Assembly: GCA_020726505.1 (NCBI GenBank)
Contig: JAHLEZ010000003.1
Coordinates: forward strand, 3,162,001-3,226,000
Source of the DNA: Leptodontidium sp. MPI-SDFR-AT-0119
Taxonomy: Eukaryota; Ascomycota; Leotiomycetes; Helotiales; Leptodontidiaceae
DNA: 64,000 bases
Direction of reading: 5' to 3'
The notes beneath the pieces were generated by a model. It was given only the letters and a program-made list of their open reading frames with translations. It ran no database searches and was not told where the DNA came from. The position numbers and the translations under genes are program-made. Shown here in pieces: positions 59,755 through 64,000 of the stretch (position 1 is the first letter of the stretch; every line of letters starts with the position of its first letter).

Positions 59755-61500
59755 GTAGTTATTGAAATCGATCTCGGAGAGAGCTATTTGCGAGTGGGCG
59801 TGGTCCAAGAAGATGTCTTTGAGATTATTTCAGACAAGCAGGGCAGAGCCGTGATACCGGCTTATGTGTCCTTTCCGGACCATGGAGAACCTCTGGTTGG
59901 ATTTGAAGCAAAGGCACAAGCTTATAACAATCCCAAGAACACTGTTTACGACGTCAGGTCAGTGCACACGCGTGTCCCATGTATAGACCCCGTAGTTGAA
60001 TATCGCCTTCTAGACCTTTGGTGGGTCGAAACTTTTTAGAGCCCGAAGTGCAAGAAGCAATCAAGGAGTTGCCTTACTAGGTCGTGGATCAAGATGGCCA
60101 AATTAGAATAAAGATACACACAAATGGAGAGGACAAGGCCGTCACTCCAGAGGAAGTCTCAGCCATGATATTACAGCATCTAGTATGTACCTTCTGAGCG
60201 CATGATTCATGTTTTCTCACTCGCAATTTGTTCTTTTCCCATTCAACGTTTGACCACCTTTCGACTTACAATCTATATGAGAGAAATTCAAAACTCTTCA
60301 AATCTTCTCTATCTCAATCTTGCTGACTCAGAGGGCCAGAAAATAATGACGGAGGAATATTTGAATTCAACAATTAGTCATGCGGTCATTCCCGTTCCTT
60401 GTAGCTTTGCCGAGAAACAAATACAGGCGACCAAAGATGCTGCATGCCGGGGAGGACTAGAGGCACTCTACATGCGCAGCAATCCGATATCAGTCAGTAT
60501 AGCTCACCATCTCGACCTCGAGAGTTACTTTAGACGCCTGAGAAATGACCAAGGTATTTACATTGTGTATGATACGGGGGATAAGGAGCCCGAACTGACA
60601 CTTGTATCCATTGATCGTGGTGTATTTGATGTGATAGGTACTGTGAGGGATAAGGGCTTTCGCCGAAACGACTTCAAGATGTCCAGGATGGAGCAGCAAA
60701 GTATTCTAGCACCGAGCAGAATCATCGAATTGGTTGAAGAACTTCTTTCTGAATCAAAAGTAGAATTGAATGGAATTGACGATATTGTTCTGTCCGAGGA
60801 TCCCTCGCGCACGACTGAAGCCCAAGGAGTTCTCGAATCCTACTTTGGCAAATTGGCACTGGCACCGATTTGATTTCCAAACGATCAGGCTGTCGTATAC
60901 GGGGCTGCTATTCAGGGTTACAGCATCATCACTGATGAGCCGAATTATGGCGGTGAATGCGGGGGTCTCCAGTGGATATTACCCCTCTAGACTTGGGCAT
61001 TGAAACAAGCACGGGAGATTTCGCCAAATTGATTTCTCGGCGTCGAATGATTCCAGTAGCGAATTCGATCATCGTATCGACCGCTGAAGATAACCAAGAG
61101 AATGTCACCATCAGGATTCTTGAGGGAGCTCGAGAAACCGCTTTTGGGAATCGGGAATTGGGCACTCTCAACCTCACTGGACTTCCCCACAAGCCAAAAG
61201 GGGGTACTAGAAATTGACGTGCTTTTTGTGATAGAGACTAATGGCGTGTTGTATGTTAGCGCGGGATGCAAAGGAAGATCAAAGGTTGAGGAGCTTGTTG
61301 TTGGTGCTAGAAAGTACACGAATGATGAGATCCGGAGCTTGGTGGCTTCGAGTGATTTGCCTGCTGAAAATGATGCGCAGCAAGGCAATGAAGGGCCAGT
61401 CGCAGTGAAGGACGGTGTTGATGTCTACAGCTTGGGAAAGAAAGTCACGAGGACATTTTTTCCCCGGAAGCCCTGGAGGCTCTGGAAGGACACGGATTGA
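59755..61500 (+). pseudogene. Divergent Hsp70/BiP-like pseudogene
   Basis: The reading starts at VVIEIDLGESYLRVGVVQ, matching the Hsp70 N-terminal ATPase segment (GIDLGTT in active members) but without the phosphate-loop residues. It runs on through NNPKNTVYDVRPLVGRNF (intron 59958-60013). AVIPVPCSFAEKQIQATKDA and YGAAIQGYSIITDE follow, then a substrate-binding domain with DITPLDLGIETSTGDFAKL and LNLTGLPHKPKG. It ends at 61500 without an HDEL/KDEL tail. Defects are a TAG at 60078-60080, a TGA at 60871-60873, and frame changes 1 to 0 near 60957 and 0 to 1 near 61200, each in a G5 run. The GGGTFD motif is replaced by DTGDKEPELT. A functional ATPase is very unlikely. No start codon was identified. 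Confidence 0.85.
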
Positions 61501-62229
61501 TGGAGAACATCCCATCTAAAACAAGAAAGTAAATTGATAGGTACCGACCTAGGGCGATGGACAAGGTTATTTAGGTGGTTCGTGGGAGAGTCCTACAACT
61601 AGATAGGAAATCATGTATCCATTGGTGACTGTGAAGGAGCATTCTTCTCAGATGGAATTGAGATCAGGGCCATCCTTTTGTCGAACGTCGTGACGACATT
61701 TCGTTGTGTTCTTACTTACTGATTACGGCGATATGACTTCTCCCTGTCAGTCATCTTCCAACCAATATTTTCTCAGAACTTCAAGTCATTAAAATTATTC
61801 TGATAATGAGTTTAAATTCATCCCATACCTACTTCAAGATACCAGAAAACAAATCTAGACTCTGGAGCCTTCGCTCCTCACTCGTCGTTTCTCATCAACT
61901 CTGTCCAGACTCAACTCCACCTGGGTGCTCCCGAAGCGCTTGCGTGGCGCAGCTCCCGTCTGCCTTATTTTTAATTACTCTCCATTGCTGAGCCTCATTG
62001 TCGTCATAATAACACAAGAAGCATTGCTCCTTGTGTACTATAGACCTTTGGGCATTGTAGAGATAGTATCTTACTCACGTTTTCCATATATAATACTGGA
62101 TTTGACTGCCATCATTACAACGTCGCCAAGGGCCACAGTCCAGTCCCTTACTTAACAATTCATTGATGGAGCCTCTTGTTACATCAAACATGAACCCAAA
62201 CGTACTCAGCACGCCCTAAAACCTGTCAG
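61501..62229. other. Intergenic region between two relics
   Basis: AT-leaning sequence with short frames only (61806, 61925). Nothing is supported. Confidence 0.5.
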
Positions 62230-63250
62230 CTAAAATCCAACGAGTATAATTAAAATGTTAAGGGTCATCCCATCACCGCTCAGATCAGCAAAAATGACAT
62301 TTGAACGATTTGCCCCAACGCCGGATGCAATGACTCCTTGAGGAAGCCACGAGACTTTGGCAGCATTTGCTTCCTGATCTGGACCTACGAGATTGAGGAA
62401 TGCGGGTAACGGCTCCTGCCTTGTCGACAAACAAATATTCGGCTCTTCCATCCCCATTCAAGTCGGCAGGCAAAATGAACTGCGGTAGTCGTCGGAGCCT
62501 TTACCTGGATCATGTCGCATTTGTTGGTGGATTTCATAAGCGCGGCTGTCAGGGCGACGTCTTTGCCATTCTGGCAGTCGCATTGCCCTGATATTTTGTT
62601 GCTTTGGTTAGGTATCTTGTTTGAAGTTTGGGAAGAATATACTCACTTCTCGGCACATTGAACAGTCAGATAGGGATCTGTAGGAAATAAACTCAGTCAG
62701 CAACTGGTTAATAGTTTCGATGTCCAAATAGTGCCAATGTGTGTGCTAAGGTTCGGAGAATGCATACTGCTACCCAGGCCAGCTCCGTTGGCAATTTGAC
62801 CCTGCGAGATCCAGGTTGGGTCATGGCTACATGTGACGAGGTTGGCTCCTCCAGATCCCGCAACAGGCAGGGTCGTTGATCCAACCAATTGCATTCACTG
62901 CAGTTAATCCAATCGCCCATTTGATTGCCGTTTTGTTGTATCCTGCATCATTTGGATGTAAACCATCATAAAGATCACTGGTTTTGACAGCAGAAGGCAT
63001 GTCTACGATCGTGACGTGCTGGCCATTGTTGATTCGAGTTGCCATCACTTCCGTAATTGCTTGGTTATACTGATGAATTGAACCAGAAGCGTGACCTGAT
63101 TCAAGTGCAAATCGATCAAAGCCAGAAGTCAATCATATCATCAAAGGGAGATTCCAGGAAAGATATGTCAAAGAAAAACTCTGATGTTGCGGCCAAGATG
63201 GCATCATTGAGCATCCAAGCCACAACACATATAGCGACTCAGACAACATA
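62230..63250 (-). pseudogene. SGNH-hydrolase / FG-GAP (VCBS) repeat protein relic
   Basis: On the minus strand, 63132-62827 encodes the C-terminal end of an SGNH (GDSL-like) esterase: HQYNQAITEVMATRIN, then VTIVDMPSAVKTSDL, then the catalytic DxxH block in YDGLHPNDAGYNKTA. Downstream, FG-GAP-like units appear in shifted frames: FADLSGDGM and PADLNGDGRAEYLFVDKAG, DxNGDG being the calcium-binding loop of integrin-type beta-propeller repeats. Between them the reading breaks across frames (for example the segment around 62600-62900). The N-terminal GDS and GxND blocks were not found. Secreted fungal proteins that join these two domains are known to me as esterase-like. This copy is fragmented; unrecognised introns could explain some breaks but not the missing N-terminus. 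Confidence 0.65.
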
Positions 63251-63873
63251 GGGTTCAACGCCGGACTCGTATCAAACCTGCAGAGCCAATGAGCAAAAAT
63301 AAAACCAGAGATCAAGAGGATGCTGGGAGTGGTGGAGATGGAGGACAGCTGGGACCTGAGCCCATTTTGCCAGTGTCGATAAAGAAGAGCATTATGGATA
63401 CCCTTCTTCCGTTCTTCCACACGATGGCACAGAGGCAAGGTCTGTTTATTGGGATTTCTCATTCTTACCCTACGAGACCTCGTCATGGGCCAATCGTTCA
63501 TCCACTACAAGAGTATGAGTGACATGCCCACATCATTCACCGAAACAGATTTGTGGAAGTAGTGTGACCAAGTGTTTATGAAGTCGTAGTCTGTGACTCC
63601 CCTCTGGAATACTTGACTTTCAAGAAAATGCGAGTAATCAAAGACCAGTGAACCCTACTGATCGGGAAAAGAAAACCTGATTAATGAGAACAACCTGGTG
63701 CGAGTCGTATAAAAGTGAGTTAAGAAGAAATAAAGCCGAAGGTTTAACTTTTATGTTTCTCATTAAGTAGCTATGATGGCCACCGTCCTTGGCGACGATG
63801 ATTCAATGTGGAAAACGCTAATATTCAACCCCCCCCTAAGAAAATGAATAAGCAAATCCAAATTGCATAAAGG
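63251..63873. other. Intergenic region
   Basis: No gene is supported. The frame at 63289-63522 is the opposite strand of the relic's upstream DNA and is not convincing. Confidence 0.45.
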
Positions 63874-63881
63874 TATAAAAT
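63874..63881 (+). promoter_or_regulatory. TATA box candidate
   Basis: TATAAAAT lies 67 bp upstream of the ATG at 63941, a normal fungal arrangement. Confidence 0.4.
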
Positions 63882-63940
63882 ATCTCCTAGCTCTCACCCT
63901 TCATTACTTGCGGCTATTTCTGGCACAAAACCTTAATTGA

Positions 63941-64000
63941 ATGCCCTCCTCAGCCCCATCCTACAGCCAGCAACTTTCCAACTTCATGGAATTTCATGAC
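63941..64000 (+). CDS. Possible 5' end of a gene running off the window
   Basis: The ATG at 63941 opens 20 codons (MPSSAPSYSQQ...) with no stop before the window ends, and a TATA-like motif sits 67 bp upstream. The segment is too short to assign a family or to prove that it is coding. Confidence 0.35.
   Translation, partial: MPSSAPSYSQQLSNFMEFHD

Noticed and set aside
2333..64000. Transposons, CRISPR arrays and rRNA genes
   Set aside because: No transposase, reverse transcriptase, long terminal repeats, regularly spaced short repeats or rRNA-like sequence was recognised anywhere in the window.

Overview
The window looks like nuclear DNA of a filamentous ascomycete (Pezizomycotina). The evidence is short GT-AG introns (mostly 43-130 nt) with CTAAC/CTGAC-like branch points, a HET-NLR-TPR relic full of C-to-T type stop codons (a RIP-like signature), a hydrophobin, and very long CT-rich and microsatellite-rich intergenic DNA. 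A leotiomycete is possible, but the sequence alone does not settle it.

Layout. 0-8 kb: the 3' end of a gene for a C-terminally membrane-anchored protein, then a 3'-5' exonuclease relic, then a heavily mutated HET/NB-ARC/TPR gene. 8-9 kb: a small protein with a C-terminal CxxC zinc-binding module. 9-16 kb: gene-poor DNA holding one small secreted eight-cysteine protein. 16-29.4 kb: a roughly 13-kb gene desert dense in simple repeats, upstream of a G1/S cyclin (29.5-30.7 kb). 32.4-35.3 kb: an eight-exon minus-strand gene with a retropepsin-like DSGAT motif. 36-44.3 kb: one or two very long genes made of degenerate repeats, in two overlapping frames. 45.0 kb: a DUF423/TMEM256-like membrane protein. 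46-53.5 kb: four minus-strand genes for predicted secreted proteins, namely two small eight-cysteine proteins, a BBE-type FAD oxidase and a hydrophobin. 55.6-57.5 kb: a cytochrome P450. 59.7-63.3 kb: an Hsp70/BiP-like pseudogene and an SGNH-esterase/FG-GAP relic. The last 60 bases may start another gene.

Gene models were built by hand from splice sites; where a model is given, exon lengths sum to a multiple of three. The strongest new observation is that the three minus-strand C-CC-C-C-CC-C proteins share intron phase and placement: intron 1 is phase 1 at or just after Cys4, and intron 2 is phase 0 shortly after the second CC pair. This suggests a divergent hydrophobin-like family in one cluster. 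The window also shows decay of at least four genes. Housekeeping genes (cyclin, DUF423 protein) sit beside fast-evolving accessory DNA.
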